64,000 nucleotides of DNA from Scandinavium manionii (GTDB lineage: Bacteria > Pseudomonadota > Gammaproteobacteria > Enterobacterales > Enterobacteriaceae): positions 496,001 through 560,000 of the forward strand of contig NZ_JALIGC010000039.1 in the NCBI RefSeq assembly GCF_024764775.1. The letters are read 5' to 3'. A model generated the notes under the pieces. The model was not told where the DNA came from. It searched no databases and saw only the letters and a list, made by a program, of their open reading frames with translations. How positions within the stretch are numbered: the first letter of the stretch is position 1; the number at the start of each line of letters is the position of its first letter. Both the position numbers and the translations under genes were made by a program. This document shows positions 19,495 to 28,712 of this stretch, one piece after another.

Positions 19495-20337
19495 ATGTTC
19501 ATTTTACCCTGGCAAGCACCTTATGACTGGGCCTGGATGTTCGGCTTTCTGGCAGGGCGTACCGTAGAGGGCGTTGAGCGCTTCGACGATCACACCTATA
19601 CCCGCAGTTTTTCGCTGGACGGCCATCATGGGCTGATGCGCGCCACGCCCGATCTCACCACTCAGACGCTGGTGGTCACGCTTTCCGATGGGCTGCAGCC
19701 GGTTAAAGAGCAGTGTCTGCAACGCCTTGAGCAACTTTTCGATTTGCGCTGCGAGCCACAGCAGGTGTTGGCGGCATTGGGTGAACTGGCCGCTGCGCGA
19801 CCGGGCCTGCGATTGCCGGGGTGTGTTGATCCGTTTGAACAGGGGGTACGCGCGATTCTTGGGCAGTTAGTGAGCGTGGCGATGGCCGCCAGGCTCACCA
19901 GCCGGGTGGCGAAAGCCTACGGCACACCGCTTGAAGAGGCGCCGGAATTTACCTGTTTCCCGACGCCCCAAAAGCTGGTGGTTGCCGATCCGCTGGCGTT
20001 AAAAGCGCTGGGAATGCCGCTAAAGCGCGCCGAAGCCTTGATACATCTGGCGCAGGCCGCCATTTCGGGGGAGCTACCGTTATTACCGCCTCACGATGTG
20101 GAAGCGGCAATGAAAACGCTGCAAACGTTTCCCGGGATTGGCCGCTGGACCGCCAATTACTATGCGCTGCGTGGCTGGCAGGCGAAGGACGTTTTCCTGC
20201 CAGACGACTACCTGATTAAACAGCGTTTTCCTGGCATGACGCCAGCACAAATCCGCCGATATGCACAGCGCTGGCAGCCCTGGCGCTCCTACGCACTACT
20301 GCACATTTGGTACAGCGATGGCTTTCAGCCGGGCTAG
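19495..20337 (+). CDS. alkA: DNA-3-methyladenine glycosylase II AlkA
   Basis: Base-excision glycosylase that removes 3-methyladenine and other alkylated bases. The 280-residue product has the AlkA N-terminal domain (about 1-110), then the helix-hairpin-helix core with LQTFPGIGRWTANYYALRGW at about 209-228 and the catalytic Asp238 in FLPDDYLIK. GAGGAGAAACA precedes the ATG. It is slightly shorter at the C-terminus than E. coli AlkA (282). Its stop overlaps the stop of the convergent MFS gene by 4 bp. Confidence 0.96.
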   Translation: MFILPWQAPYDWAWMFGFLAGRTVEGVERFDDHTYTRSFSLDGHHGLMRATPDLTTQTLVVTLSDGLQPVKEQCLQRLEQLFDLRCEPQQVLAALGELAAARPGLRLPGCVDPFEQGVRAILGQLVSVAMAARLTSRVAKAYGTPLEEAPEFTCFPTPQKLVVADPLALKALGMPLKRAEALIHLAQAAISGELPLLPPHDVEAAMKTLQTFPGIGRWTANYYALRGWQAKDVFLPDDYLIKQRFPGMTPAQIRRYAQRWQPWRSYALLHIWYSDGFQPG

Positions 20338-21584
20338 TGGATGTGCTGCTCGCGGTGAGTGGTCCCTTCAGGCTGATGGCCGGAAATCACCACCCCGCGC
20401 GTTTCCCGACCAAAGGCGACAAACAGGCAGATAAGAATGGCGACTGTCCCGGCGACCAGCGCCATCGCCATCCCGTAGTTACCGCCGTTGGCTTCGGCGA
20501 TACGCGCCTGTAGGGTGGCGTTCACTGAGGCCAGCAAATTTCCCAGCTGGTAGACAAACCCTGGCAGCACCGCGCGGGCATTCGCGGGAACCAGTTCGTT
20601 GAGATAGGTCGGCACCACGCCCCATGCGCCCTGAACCATAAACTGCATCAGGAATGCGCCGAGCCCAATGTTGAACGAGCCGGTCGAAAAGGCCCACAGC
20701 GGCAAGACCGGCAGCGCCAGAAACGCCGCGATGATCATCGCTTTCTTCCGCCCGATTTTTTCCGACACCGAGCCGAAGAAGATCCCGCCGAGCATCGCCG
20801 CGATGTTGTAACCGATGGCGATCAGGCTGACGGTGTGTGGGTCAAAACCGTGCTGCACTTTCAGGAACGTTGGGTACAAGTCCTGGGTGCCGTGGCTGAA
20901 GAAGTTAAAGCAGGCCATCAGCAGCACCAGATACAGGCACAGCTTCCACTGGTTACGTAAAATGGGTAGCAGCGCCGTGCTCTCTTTGCGTGCGCGCGCC
21001 GCCTGCCACACTGGCGATTCGGGCACTTTAAACCAGATGTACGGCAGCAGGAAAATTGGCAGGGCGCCAATCAGGAACATGCCGCGCCAGCCCACGGTGC
21101 TGTAGAACAGGCCGAAGATAATCGACGCCAGCAGGTAACCGCACGGATAGCCCGCCTGGAAAATCCCGGACATCAGGCCACGTGAGCGATCGGGAATGGT
21201 TTCCATCGCCAGCGACGACGCCACACCCCAAATCCCACCCATTGCGATGCCGTACAACAGCCGCAGCACCAGGAAGGTGGTGAAGGTCGGTGACCACGCA
21301 GACAGCAGTTCAAAGATGCTAAAGAACAAAATATTGAGCATCAGGATCGGGCGGCGGCCATATTTTTCCGCCATCCGGCCAAAAATAAGTGCGCCGACAG
21401 GACGGACCGCCAGGGTCAGCATGATGGCAATCGAGACGTCTGAAACCGATGAATGAAACCAGCTGGCGAGGTCGCTCAGCACGAAGACGAGGATGAAGAA
21501 GTCAAAGGCATCCAGCATCCAGCTTGAGAAGCTGGCGAAAGCGACGTGCTTTTGGGTCGCGCTCCAGTTGAAAAGTGTAGGCAT
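20334..21584 (-). CDS. MFS transporter of the sialate/carboxylate:H+ symporter type
   Basis: A 416-residue, 12-segment major facilitator of unknown substrate. It starts MPTLFNWSATQKHVAFASFSSW and holds the signature GRMAEKYGRRPILM in loop 2-3 and FFGSVSEKIGRKKAM in loop 8-9. DAFDFFILVFVL in TM1 and the overall pattern resemble the NanT/Jen1-like metabolite:H+ symporter group (sialate or short carboxylates). No catabolic genes sit beside it, so the substrate cannot be told from context. It is inserted between alkA and yegE, which are neighbours in E. coli, and is convergent with alkA. A GACAGG-A-CCTGTC dyad lies upstream at 21655-21667. Confidence 0.8.
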   Translation of the reverse strand: MPTLFNWSATQKHVAFASFSSWMLDAFDFFILVFVLSDLASWFHSSVSDVSIAIMLTLAVRPVGALIFGRMAEKYGRRPILMLNILFFSIFELLSAWSPTFTTFLVLRLLYGIAMGGIWGVASSLAMETIPDRSRGLMSGIFQAGYPCGYLLASIIFGLFYSTVGWRGMFLIGALPIFLLPYIWFKVPESPVWQAARARKESTALLPILRNQWKLCLYLVLLMACFNFFSHGTQDLYPTFLKVQHGFDPHTVSLIAIGYNIAAMLGGIFFGSVSEKIGRKKAMIIAAFLALPVLPLWAFSTGSFNIGLGAFLMQFMVQGAWGVVPTYLNELVPANARAVLPGFVYQLGNLLASVNATLQARIAEANGGNYGMAMALVAGTVAILICLFVAFGRETRGVVISGHQPEGTTHREQHIH

Positions 21585-21654
21585 GTTCGGTGTCCTGAAA
21601 TTGGCTGTGCGGCGACAGCGTAGGGCAGGCAGGGCGTTGTGCGGGCAAGATGTC

Positions 21655-21667
21655 GACAGGACCTGTC
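21655..21667. promoter_or_regulatory. 13-bp dyad upstream of the MFS gene, possible operator
   Basis: GACAGG and CCTGTC flank a single A, 71-83 bp before the MFS start codon, in a gap with no other gene. Its form and place suit a transcription-factor site, but no cognate regulator is encoded in the window. Confidence 0.35.
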
Positions 21668-21772
21668 ACCGGGAAAGTTTGCTTGTTAAGCATTTGTATA
21701 TTACATGTAAGGAATAATTGATTAGCAGGTTAATCGTTAGATTTTGTAAATATTCGCAGCGTAACGAAAATG

Positions 21773-21797
21773 AAAAGCCCGCGGCGGGGCGGCGGGC
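21773..21797 (-). terminator. Intrinsic terminator of yegE
   Basis: On the minus strand GCCCGC and GCGGGC (plus arms 21792-21797 and 21777-21782) form a GC-rich stem around a 9-nt loop, followed by TTTTCATTTTCG. It lies about 20 nt after the yegE stop codon. Confidence 0.75.
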
Positions 21798-21817
21798 GAG
21801 GGGGCGCATAACGGGCA

Positions 21818-24800
21818 TCAGTTGATGGCGAAATAGCTGGTGTTCAGCACCACTTCCAGCGGCTGGTTGGCGGCAATCGAATCGCCGTAAATCAGATCCA
21901 CGCCAATTCCGGAGAGCGTGTCCATCATCAGCGCCTGATTGGTTGGCCCGGCAATGGTTTTCATCCCCAGACGCTGGGCGTGACCCTGCACGATGGTGAC
22001 CATCATTTCATCCATCAGACTGGCATGAACGTTGCCAATCAGTTCTGGATCCAGCATTACGTAGTCGGCGATGCCCGCTTTCAGATGTTCAAACAGATCG
22101 AGATCCTGACCAACCTGGCTGATGATAATTTTACAGCCCGCGTGGCGCAGCTGATCTAACCCTTCCTGAACGCCAGACTGCGCCAGACTGCTGGCGTTGA
22201 ACACCAGATGCAGCAACCGGGCAGGCATGGCGCTGAGTTTCAGTCCGTCGAGAATTTCGTTAATGAGCACCGGCCCGGTCAGGCCCGCCACCGACAGCGG
22301 CAGGGTGACGCTTATCCCGCGGGCGGCAACTTTATGCGCCCAGCTGCGGAAGAACTCCTGGAAAATGCGTCTGTCGAGAGCATGGAGCAGTTCCTGATCC
22401 GCCAGCCCTTTACGGAACGCCTGTTCCTCTACCATTTCACCTTCGCTGGTCCACAATCGCATCGACAGCAGCCAGAAGTTGCTGCTTTCTGGAATGCGCG
22501 GCGACGCCACGCCCCGTGCCATCAGCACCAGATGGTTGTCGCGTACCATGCACCACTGCTCGTCGAGCGACATCATACTGCGCTGCTGATGCAACCGGTC
22601 CTGCTGCGGTTCATAGACGCTGACCATCCCGCGCCCGTTATTTTTCGAGGTGTAGCAGGCAATATCGGCCTGTGACATCACTTCGGACGCCAGACAGTTA
22701 TGCTCGTCGATTAGCGTAATTCCGGCGCTGGCACCGATGCGGTGCAGGCGGCCTTCCCACAGGAAGTGATAATCGTTGATGGCATGAATGATACGCCCGG
22801 AAATATACCGTGCGCTTTCGATGTTACAGTCCGGCAGCAGCAGGCCAAATTCGTCGCCGCCGAGACGGGCGAGCACATCGCTGGTGCGCAACATACTGAG
22901 CACCAGCGAAGAGAGTTCGCGCAGCAGCGCATCGCCCGCAGCGTGACCGGCGGTATCGTTCACCGCTTTAAAGCGATCAAGGTCGATAAACACCAGCGCG
23001 TGACGCTGATGCGTTTCCTGAACGCTATGCAGCAGACGTTTGAGGTGATTCTCAAAACTGACGCGGTTAGCCAGGTGGGTGAGGGCATCGTGCGACGCGC
23101 TGTAGCTCAGTTGACGGAGCATTTTGCGCGATTCGGTGACGTCCTGAATAACCAGCACTGAACCGATGTTTTGCCCGTCGAGTGTGCTCAACGGCGTGAT
23201 GCTGTAGTGGATGTCGTAACTGCCGCCGTTCCGGCAGTGCAGCACTACATCCTGTTCGATATCGTTGCGAGACATATCACCGCTATGAATGTTTTCCATC
23301 AACGGGCCGTTGTCGCCAAAGGTAATGCGCAGCACGTTAAGCAGCGGCTGCTTCATGGCTTCATTCTGACTCCAGCCACTCATTTTTTCGGCAACCGGGT
23401 TCATAAAGATGACGTTCATATCGACGTCGGTACACAGCACTGCTTCACCGATAGAATCCAGGGTAATGTGCAGACGCTCTTTTTCCTGGAACAGCGCTTC
23501 GTTCAGCTGTTTCACCTCGGTCATATCCATATTAATGCCAAGCAGGCGCTCCACTTCACCCTGTTTATTCAGCACACGGTTAGCCAGCGAGCGAATATGG
23601 CGGATGCCTTCTTTGACGTGGATACGGAATTCCAGCTTGAAAGGCGAGCGAGCAGTCAGCGCATTGCGAATCACGCGCTCGGCCTGCTCGCGGTCTTCTT
23701 CCACCAGGCAGTTATGCCACAGTTGCCAGGTCGGTTTGAGGTGTGACGGGATTTCATACAGCTCGAACATCCGCTTATCCCAGGAGATGAGATCGGGCTC
23801 CAGCTCCCATTCCCAGATGCCAATTCCGCCCGCTTCGTTGGCGAGCGTGATGCGCTCCATCAGCCGCTTGTTGACCCATTCGGTGTGCTTCAGGTCGTTG
23901 ATGTCTTCAATCTGGGCGATGAAATAGAGCGGCGTACCGTCCGCATGACGCACCAGCGACACCGCCAGTAGCGCCCAGACGACGTCGCCTTTACGCGTGT
24001 AGTAGCGCTTTTCCATGGTGTACGTGTTGATTTCGCCGCTGATCAACAGTTCGAGTTGCGACAGGTCATTGTCGAGATCTTCCGGCAAGGTCAACTGCTG
24101 GAAAGTCATCGCCCGCAGTTCGTTCTGGCTGTATCCAAGGAATTTGCACAGCGCTTTGTTAGCCTGCAGCCACTCGCCTTCGGTGCCGACCAGCGCCATA
24201 CCGATGGCGGAATATTCCATCGCGTTGCGAAAGCGCTCTTCGCTCTCGGTAATGTGTTTGCGCTCGGCCCGAAAGGCGTACATCACCATTGTCATCACGT
24301 TGGCGGGTAGCAGGATCATCAGGAACGGCAGCCACGGCGTATTGCTCATCGAATAAACGTGAGGGGTTTGCAGGCTCAGCGGATGAGTCACCATCATCAT
24401 CGACACCATCATGATGGTAATGAGGAAAACGGAGAACGCTTCCATGCGCGGCAGGCGCACGGCGCTCCACATCAACAGCACAATAATGCAGGTAAACGGC
24501 CACGGCAGCCACAGCATCGCTATCGCGCTCAGCGCCAGAGTGACCGCCAGCGTCAGTAGCGTTTCCAGCAGCAGACGCGGTTTGCGATGGCGCAACAGAT
24601 AATGGTTTTTATACAGCAAACCGAGCGGGACCAGCGCCAGCGCGCCAATCGATTCGGACAACACCCACACCAGGAACGTGTGCAGCGGATGTGCGGCCGG
24701 GGCGAACAACAGCACCAGCAGCCCGCCCGCCAGCGGCGGCACTACCGCACAGGAGATGGCCAGACGAACCCAGTCGTGCAGGTTTTGCAGTGGATTATAG

Positions 24801-25141
24801 CCGGGCAAAAATTTGCGCAGCAGCAGCGCGCCCAATGCTGCTTCAATGGCATTGATAGCGGGATAAATGATATTCGTGGTACTGAGCGGAAACAGCACCC
24901 ACGTCGCCAGCAGGCTGCCGAGCGTGCAAGAAGCGGCAATGGTGGGCCACATTTTCCCGGCATGGCGATAAAACGCGACCATCATAATAGCGGTCGGGAA
25001 CCATAAAGGTGCGAGAACGGTTCCGAAACGCGTCAGCTCGAGGGAGAAAAGGGTAAAAATGAACGTCAGCAACCCGAGGCATATCATGCGCAGCACAGGA
25101 TGAGAGGGCGTAACGGGCACTCGTTGTTCAGATATCTTCAT
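21818..25141 (-). CDS. yegE: Diguanylate cyclase DgcE (YegE), MASE1-PAS-GGDEF-degenerate EAL
   Basis: Membrane-bound enzyme making cyclic di-GMP; E. coli DgcE (1105 aa) drives curli and cellulose through DgcM/PdeR/CsgD. The 1107-residue protein has an N-terminal MASE1-type multi-helix sensor (about 15-300), several PAS/PAC domains (about 300-680), and a GGDEF domain with intact RLGGDEFGLL (GGDEF at residues 761-765). The C-terminal EAL-like domain lacks the EAL motif and most metal ligands, so it should not be an active phosphodiesterase. Length and layout match E. coli. It is divergent from udk and has its own terminator. Confidence 0.95.
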   Translation of the reverse strand: MKISEQRVPVTPSHPVLRMICLGLLTFIFTLFSLELTRFGTVLAPLWFPTAIMMVAFYRHAGKMWPTIAASCTLGSLLATWVLFPLSTTNIIYPAINAIEAALGALLLRKFLPGYNPLQNLHDWVRLAISCAVVPPLAGGLLVLLFAPAAHPLHTFLVWVLSESIGALALVPLGLLYKNHYLLRHRKPRLLLETLLTLAVTLALSAIAMLWLPWPFTCIIVLLMWSAVRLPRMEAFSVFLITIMMVSMMMVTHPLSLQTPHVYSMSNTPWLPFLMILLPANVMTMVMYAFRAERKHITESEERFRNAMEYSAIGMALVGTEGEWLQANKALCKFLGYSQNELRAMTFQQLTLPEDLDNDLSQLELLISGEINTYTMEKRYYTRKGDVVWALLAVSLVRHADGTPLYFIAQIEDINDLKHTEWVNKRLMERITLANEAGGIGIWEWELEPDLISWDKRMFELYEIPSHLKPTWQLWHNCLVEEDREQAERVIRNALTARSPFKLEFRIHVKEGIRHIRSLANRVLNKQGEVERLLGINMDMTEVKQLNEALFQEKERLHITLDSIGEAVLCTDVDMNVIFMNPVAEKMSGWSQNEAMKQPLLNVLRITFGDNGPLMENIHSGDMSRNDIEQDVVLHCRNGGSYDIHYSITPLSTLDGQNIGSVLVIQDVTESRKMLRQLSYSASHDALTHLANRVSFENHLKRLLHSVQETHQRHALVFIDLDRFKAVNDTAGHAAGDALLRELSSLVLSMLRTSDVLARLGGDEFGLLLPDCNIESARYISGRIIHAINDYHFLWEGRLHRIGASAGITLIDEHNCLASEVMSQADIACYTSKNNGRGMVSVYEPQQDRLHQQRSMMSLDEQWCMVRDNHLVLMARGVASPRIPESSNFWLLSMRLWTSEGEMVEEQAFRKGLADQELLHALDRRIFQEFFRSWAHKVAARGISVTLPLSVAGLTGPVLINEILDGLKLSAMPARLLHLVFNASSLAQSGVQEGLDQLRHAGCKIIISQVGQDLDLFEHLKAGIADYVMLDPELIGNVHASLMDEMMVTIVQGHAQRLGMKTIAGPTNQALMMDTLSGIGVDLIYGDSIAANQPLEVVLNTSYFAIN

Positions 25142-25485
25142 TTACCGCTTTCCACGAGGGCTTTCCGGCCGCGACTTTTCACGAGGAATGGGCCTGAATT
25201 CATAAGGATGATGAATGGGATCATGCTAGTACAAACAATTTACATTTCCTATGACATCTGCTCAATATTTAACAGCATTGAGCGATAAAGAAGTGGCAAT
25301 GAACAAAAAGTGTCTAACACGTTGGAAAATTGAACATATTAATTTGAGAATAGTCACTTTTCAGCCCGGCTGGGGGGAAAATCGTTTTCGACTGGTATCG
25401 ACGGGCTGAAATCCCTATAATTGCCGCGTTTGGCGCTCCGACGCCACCCTTCCTATCATCCAGGTTAATCAGGTCGCAAAAACTT
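25142..25485. promoter_or_regulatory. Divergent yegE-udk intergenic region with udk promoter
   Basis: 344 bp without a gene. A TATAAT at 25416-25421 is the likely -10 of udk, about 65 nt before the start codon; no strong -35 is seen. A perfect 10-bp inverted repeat, TTTCAGCCCG (25359-25368) and CGGGCTGAAA (25402-25411), sits directly upstream of that -10 with 33 bp between the arms. The yegE side is AT-rich and must hold the yegE promoter, which I cannot pinpoint. Confidence 0.5.
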
Positions 25486-26127
25486 ATGACTGATAAGTCT
25501 CATCAGTGCGTCATTATAGGCATCGCCGGCGCATCGGCTTCAGGTAAAAGCCTCATCTCCAGCACCCTCTATCGTGAATTGCGTGAACAGGTTGGCGATG
25601 AACATATCGGCGTGATCCCTGAAGACAGCTATTACAAAGACCAGAGTCATCTGTCGATGGAAGATCGCGTCAAAACTAACTATGACCATCCAAGCGCGAT
25701 GGATCACAGTCTGTTGTATCAGCATCTGCAAACGCTTAAACGCGGTGAAGCGATTGAACTCCCGGTGTACAGCTATGTGGAACATACTCGCATGCCACAG
25801 ACCGTGCATATCAAGCCGAAGAAAGTCATTATCCTCGAAGGGATTTTGCTGCTGACCGACGCCCGTCTGCGCGAAGAAATGAACTTCTCCATTTTTGTCG
25901 ACACCCCGCTGGATATCTGCCTGATGCGTCGCATCAAGCGTGATGTTAACGAGCGCGGCCGTTCGATGGATTCGGTGATGGCACAGTATCAAAAAACGGT
26001 CCGCCCGATGTTCCTGCAGTTTATCGAGCCGTCCAAACAGTACGCCGACATTATCGTGCCGCGCGGCGGGAAAAACCGCATCGCCATCGATATTCTGAAG
26101 GCCAAAATCAGTCAGTTTTTTGAATAA
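25486..26127 (+). CDS. udk: Uridine kinase Udk
   Basis: Pyrimidine salvage enzyme phosphorylating uridine and cytidine to UMP and CMP, with GTP or ATP as donor. The 213-residue product is nearly identical in layout to E. coli Udk. The P-loop GASASGKS is at residues 15-22, with [14 protein letters not shown] and the lid [13 protein letters not shown] following. It is the first gene of the udk-dcd-asmA group. Confidence 0.97.
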   Translation: MTDKSHQCVIIGIAGASASGKSLISSTLYRELREQVGDEHIGVIPEDSYYKDQSHLSMEDRVKTNYDHPSAMDHSLLYQHLQTLKRGEAIELPVYSYVEHTRMPQTVHIKPKKVIILEGILLLTDARLREEMNFSIFVDTPLDICLMRRIKRDVNERGRSMDSVMAQYQKTVRPMFLQFIEPSKQYADIIVPRGGKNRIAIDILKAKISQFFE

Positions 26128-26157
26128 TTCCCTCGAATTATGTACTGTGCTAAATGA

Positions 26158-26173
26158 CCCGGCAGATGCCGGG
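26158..26173. repeat. Short hairpin between udk and dcd
   Basis: CCCGGCA and TGCCGGG flank two bases, in the 71-bp gap between udk and dcd. No T-run follows, so it is not a clear terminator. It may be an mRNA processing or stability element, or the site of a weak dcd promoter (CATAAT at 26174-26179). Confidence 0.4.
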
Positions 26174-26198
26174 CATAATGCATTAAAGGAGATAGCGC

Positions 26199-26780
26199 AT
26201 GCGTCTGTGTGACCGAGATATTGAAGCCTGGCTGGATGAAGGCCGTTTGGGTATTTCTCCACGACCGCCGGTTGAACGCATCAATGGTGCGACGGTGGAC
26301 GTTCGCCTCGGCAATAAATTCCGTACGTTTAGCGGACACACGGCGGCATTCATCGACCTGAGCGGGCCGAAAGCGGAAGTCAGCGCGGCGCTTGATCGCG
26401 TGATGAGTGACGAAATCGTGCTGGCGGAAGGCGAAGCGTTTTATCTGCATCCGGGTGAATTGGCGCTGGCCGTGACCCTGGAATCCGTCACCCTTCCGGC
26501 TGATTTGGTCGGTTGGCTCGATGGGCGTTCTTCTTTGGCGCGACTGGGCCTGATGGTTCACGTTACCGCGCACCGCATCGATCCCGGCTGGTCCGGCTGC
26601 ATCGTGCTTGAATTCTACAACTCGGGCAAACTGCCGCTGGCGCTGCGTCCGGGTATGCTTATTGGTGCCCTGAGCTTTGAGCCGCTGTCTGGCCCGGCCG
26701 CCCGTCCTTACAACCGCCGTGAAGACGCGAAGTATCGCGATCAGCAGGGTGCGGTTGCCAGTCGCATCGATAAAGACTGA
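26199..26780 (+). CDS. dcd: dCTP deaminase Dcd
   Basis: Deaminates dCTP to dUTP, the main route to dTTP precursors in enterobacteria. The 193-residue product has the trimeric dUTPase-like fold motifs: [26 protein letters not shown] (about residues 110-135), which includes the catalytic region, and [17 protein letters not shown] after it. AAAGGAG precedes the ATG. It lies between udk and asmA, as in E. coli. Confidence 0.96.
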   Translation: MRLCDRDIEAWLDEGRLGISPRPPVERINGATVDVRLGNKFRTFSGHTAAFIDLSGPKAEVSAALDRVMSDEIVLAEGEAFYLHPGELALAVTLESVTLPADLVGWLDGRSSLARLGLMVHVTAHRIDPGWSGCIVLEFYNSGKLPLALRPGMLIGALSFEPLSGPAARPYNRREDAKYRDQQGAVASRIDKD

Positions 26781-26805
26781 GCGTGACAGACTCGTCGGAG
26801 AGAGC

Positions 26806-28656
26806 ATGAGAAGAATTCTGACAACGCTGATGATATTGCTGGTGGTGGTTGTCGCCGGCCTTTCGGCGCTGGTACTGCTGGTCAATCCGAATGATTTTCG
26901 CGATTACCTGGTGCGCCAGGTGGAATCTCGCAGCGGTTATCAACTGAAACTGGACGGCCCGCTGCGCTGGCACGTCTGGCCTCAGCTCAGCATTCTCTCC
27001 GGCCGCATGACGCTGACCGAGCCGGGTGCCAGCGCCCCGTTAGTCAAAGCCGATAATATGCGCCTTGATGTGGCGCTGTTACCGCTGATTTCTCACCAAC
27101 TGCAGGTCAATCAGGTGATGCTGAAAGGCGCGGTGATTGAGCTGACGCCGAATACGGAAGCGGTGAAAAATAGCAAAGCGCCGGTCGCCCCGCGCGAGAA
27201 TACGCTGCCTCAGGCACCGGAAGACCGGGGCTGGTCGTTTGATATCGCCAAACTGCAGGTGGCTGACAGTGTGCTGGTGTTCCAGCATGAAGGCGACGAA
27301 CAAATCACCGTCCGTGACATCAAAATGCAGATGGAACAGGACGATCATTATTTGGCCAACGTTGATTTTTCCGGGCGGGTAAACCGCGATCAGCGAGACC
27401 TCAATCTTTCCTTTAGCGCGAAGGTGAATGCCGGTGATTATCCGCATGCGCTGACCGCCACGCTGAGCCAGATCAACTGGCAGCTCCAGGGCGCAGACCT
27501 ACCAACCCAGGGTATTGGGGGGCAGGGTTCTTCTGTGCAGGTCGAATGGCAGGAAGAGCAGAAACGCATCAGTTTCAGCCAGTTGCAGCTGACCGCCAAC
27601 GACAGCTCTCTCGGCGGCGAAGGCAGCGTGGTTCTCGGCGATAAGCCGCAGTGGACGCTGAATCTGCACTCCGACAAACTGAATCTTGATAACCTGCTTT
27701 CCCAGAGCAATCCGTCTGCAAATTCCAGCGTGAATCAGCAGGGGCAAAGCCAGCCGCGTCAGCAGCGCCCGGTGATTGCCGACAGCGCTAACCAGCCTGA
27801 CTACAGCGGTCTGCGTGGATTCAGTGCAGCGGTGCAGCTAAAGGCTGGTCAGATAATGTGGCGCGGCATGAATTTTGCTGACGTCGACGTGCAGGCTGAC
27901 AACCAGTTTGGCTTACTCAACGTCAGCGGCTTGCAGGGTAAACTGGGCGGCGGCACCCTGTCGCTACCGGGCAGCCTCGACGCCCGCCGGGATACGCCTA
28001 AATCGTCATTCCAGCCGAAGCTTGAAAATATTCAGATTGGTACACTGCTAAAAGCGTTTGATTATCCTATCAATCTCACCGGTAAACTTTCCCTCGATGG
28101 CGAATTTAGCGGCGACAAAATTGATGCTGATAACTTCCGTCGCAGCTGGCAAGGGAAGGCGAAGCTGTCGTTGCTTGACTCCCGGGCGGAAGGACTGAAC
28201 TTCCAGCAGTTGGTTCAGCAGGCCGTGGAACGCAGCACGCATGTGAAAGCGAAAGAGAACCTCGATAGCGCAACCCGTCTGGATGAGTTTTCCAGCGACC
28301 TGACGTTAAACAACGGACAAATGTCCTTCAATGACATTGTCGGTAAATCGTCGTTAATGACGATGGAAGGAAAAGGCTCTCTGGACCTGGTCAAAGAAGA
28401 AGGCGACATGCTCTTTAACGTGCGCGTGCTGGATGGCTGGCAGGGCGAGGATAAGCTGGTGGATATACTGAAGCAAACGGCGATTCCGCTGCGAGTCTAT
28501 GGCAAATGGACCGAACTCAACTACAGTTTGCAGGTCGATCAGGTTCTGCGTAAGCAGCTGCAAAGTGAAGCCCGTGATCGTCTGAAAGCCTGGGCCGATA
28601 AGAATCAGGACAGCCAGTCCGGAAAAGATTTGAAGAAGTTTCTCGATAAACTTTAA
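26806..28656 (+). CDS. asmA: AsmA, outer-membrane lipid homeostasis protein
   Basis: Inner-membrane-anchored periplasmic protein of the AsmA-like family (with TamB, YhdP), thought to affect phospholipid traffic and outer-membrane protein assembly. The 616-residue product has an N-terminal membrane segment (MRRILTTLMILLVVVVAGLS), NPNDFRDYLVRQVESRSGY, and a long beta-rich repeat-type body ending in an acidic/basic helical tail. Start chosen at 26806 with CGGAGAGAGC upstream; the open frame extends back into dcd and is not coding there. The central region (about residues 300-330) is rich in Gln/Ser/Asn. Confidence 0.94.
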   Translation: MRRILTTLMILLVVVVAGLSALVLLVNPNDFRDYLVRQVESRSGYQLKLDGPLRWHVWPQLSILSGRMTLTEPGASAPLVKADNMRLDVALLPLISHQLQVNQVMLKGAVIELTPNTEAVKNSKAPVAPRENTLPQAPEDRGWSFDIAKLQVADSVLVFQHEGDEQITVRDIKMQMEQDDHYLANVDFSGRVNRDQRDLNLSFSAKVNAGDYPHALTATLSQINWQLQGADLPTQGIGGQGSSVQVEWQEEQKRISFSQLQLTANDSSLGGEGSVVLGDKPQWTLNLHSDKLNLDNLLSQSNPSANSSVNQQGQSQPRQQRPVIADSANQPDYSGLRGFSAAVQLKAGQIMWRGMNFADVDVQADNQFGLLNVSGLQGKLGGGTLSLPGSLDARRDTPKSSFQPKLENIQIGTLLKAFDYPINLTGKLSLDGEFSGDKIDADNFRRSWQGKAKLSLLDSRAEGLNFQQLVQQAVERSTHVKAKENLDSATRLDEFSSDLTLNNGQMSFNDIVGKSSLMTMEGKGSLDLVKEEGDMLFNVRVLDGWQGEDKLVDILKQTAIPLRVYGKWTELNYSLQVDQVLRKQLQSEARDRLKAWADKNQDSQSGKDLKKFLDKL

Positions 28657-28671
28657 CGCCCTCAGAGATAT

Positions 28672-28711
28672 AAAAGACCCGACAAATGCAATGTTGTCGG
28701 GTCTTTTTTTA
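28672..28711. terminator. Bidirectional terminator between asmA and yegH
   Basis: AGACCCGACAA (28675-28685) and TTGTCGGGTCT (28694-28704) form a perfect 11-bp stem with an 8-nt loop. AAA precedes it and a long T-run follows, so it should stop asmA and, read leftward, yegH. The two genes converge on it. Confidence 0.93.
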
Positions 28712-28712
28712 T

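Noticed and set aside
28672..28711. CRISPR-like or mobile repeat between asmA and yegH
   Set aside because: It is a single hairpin with T-run between convergent genes, a plain terminator.
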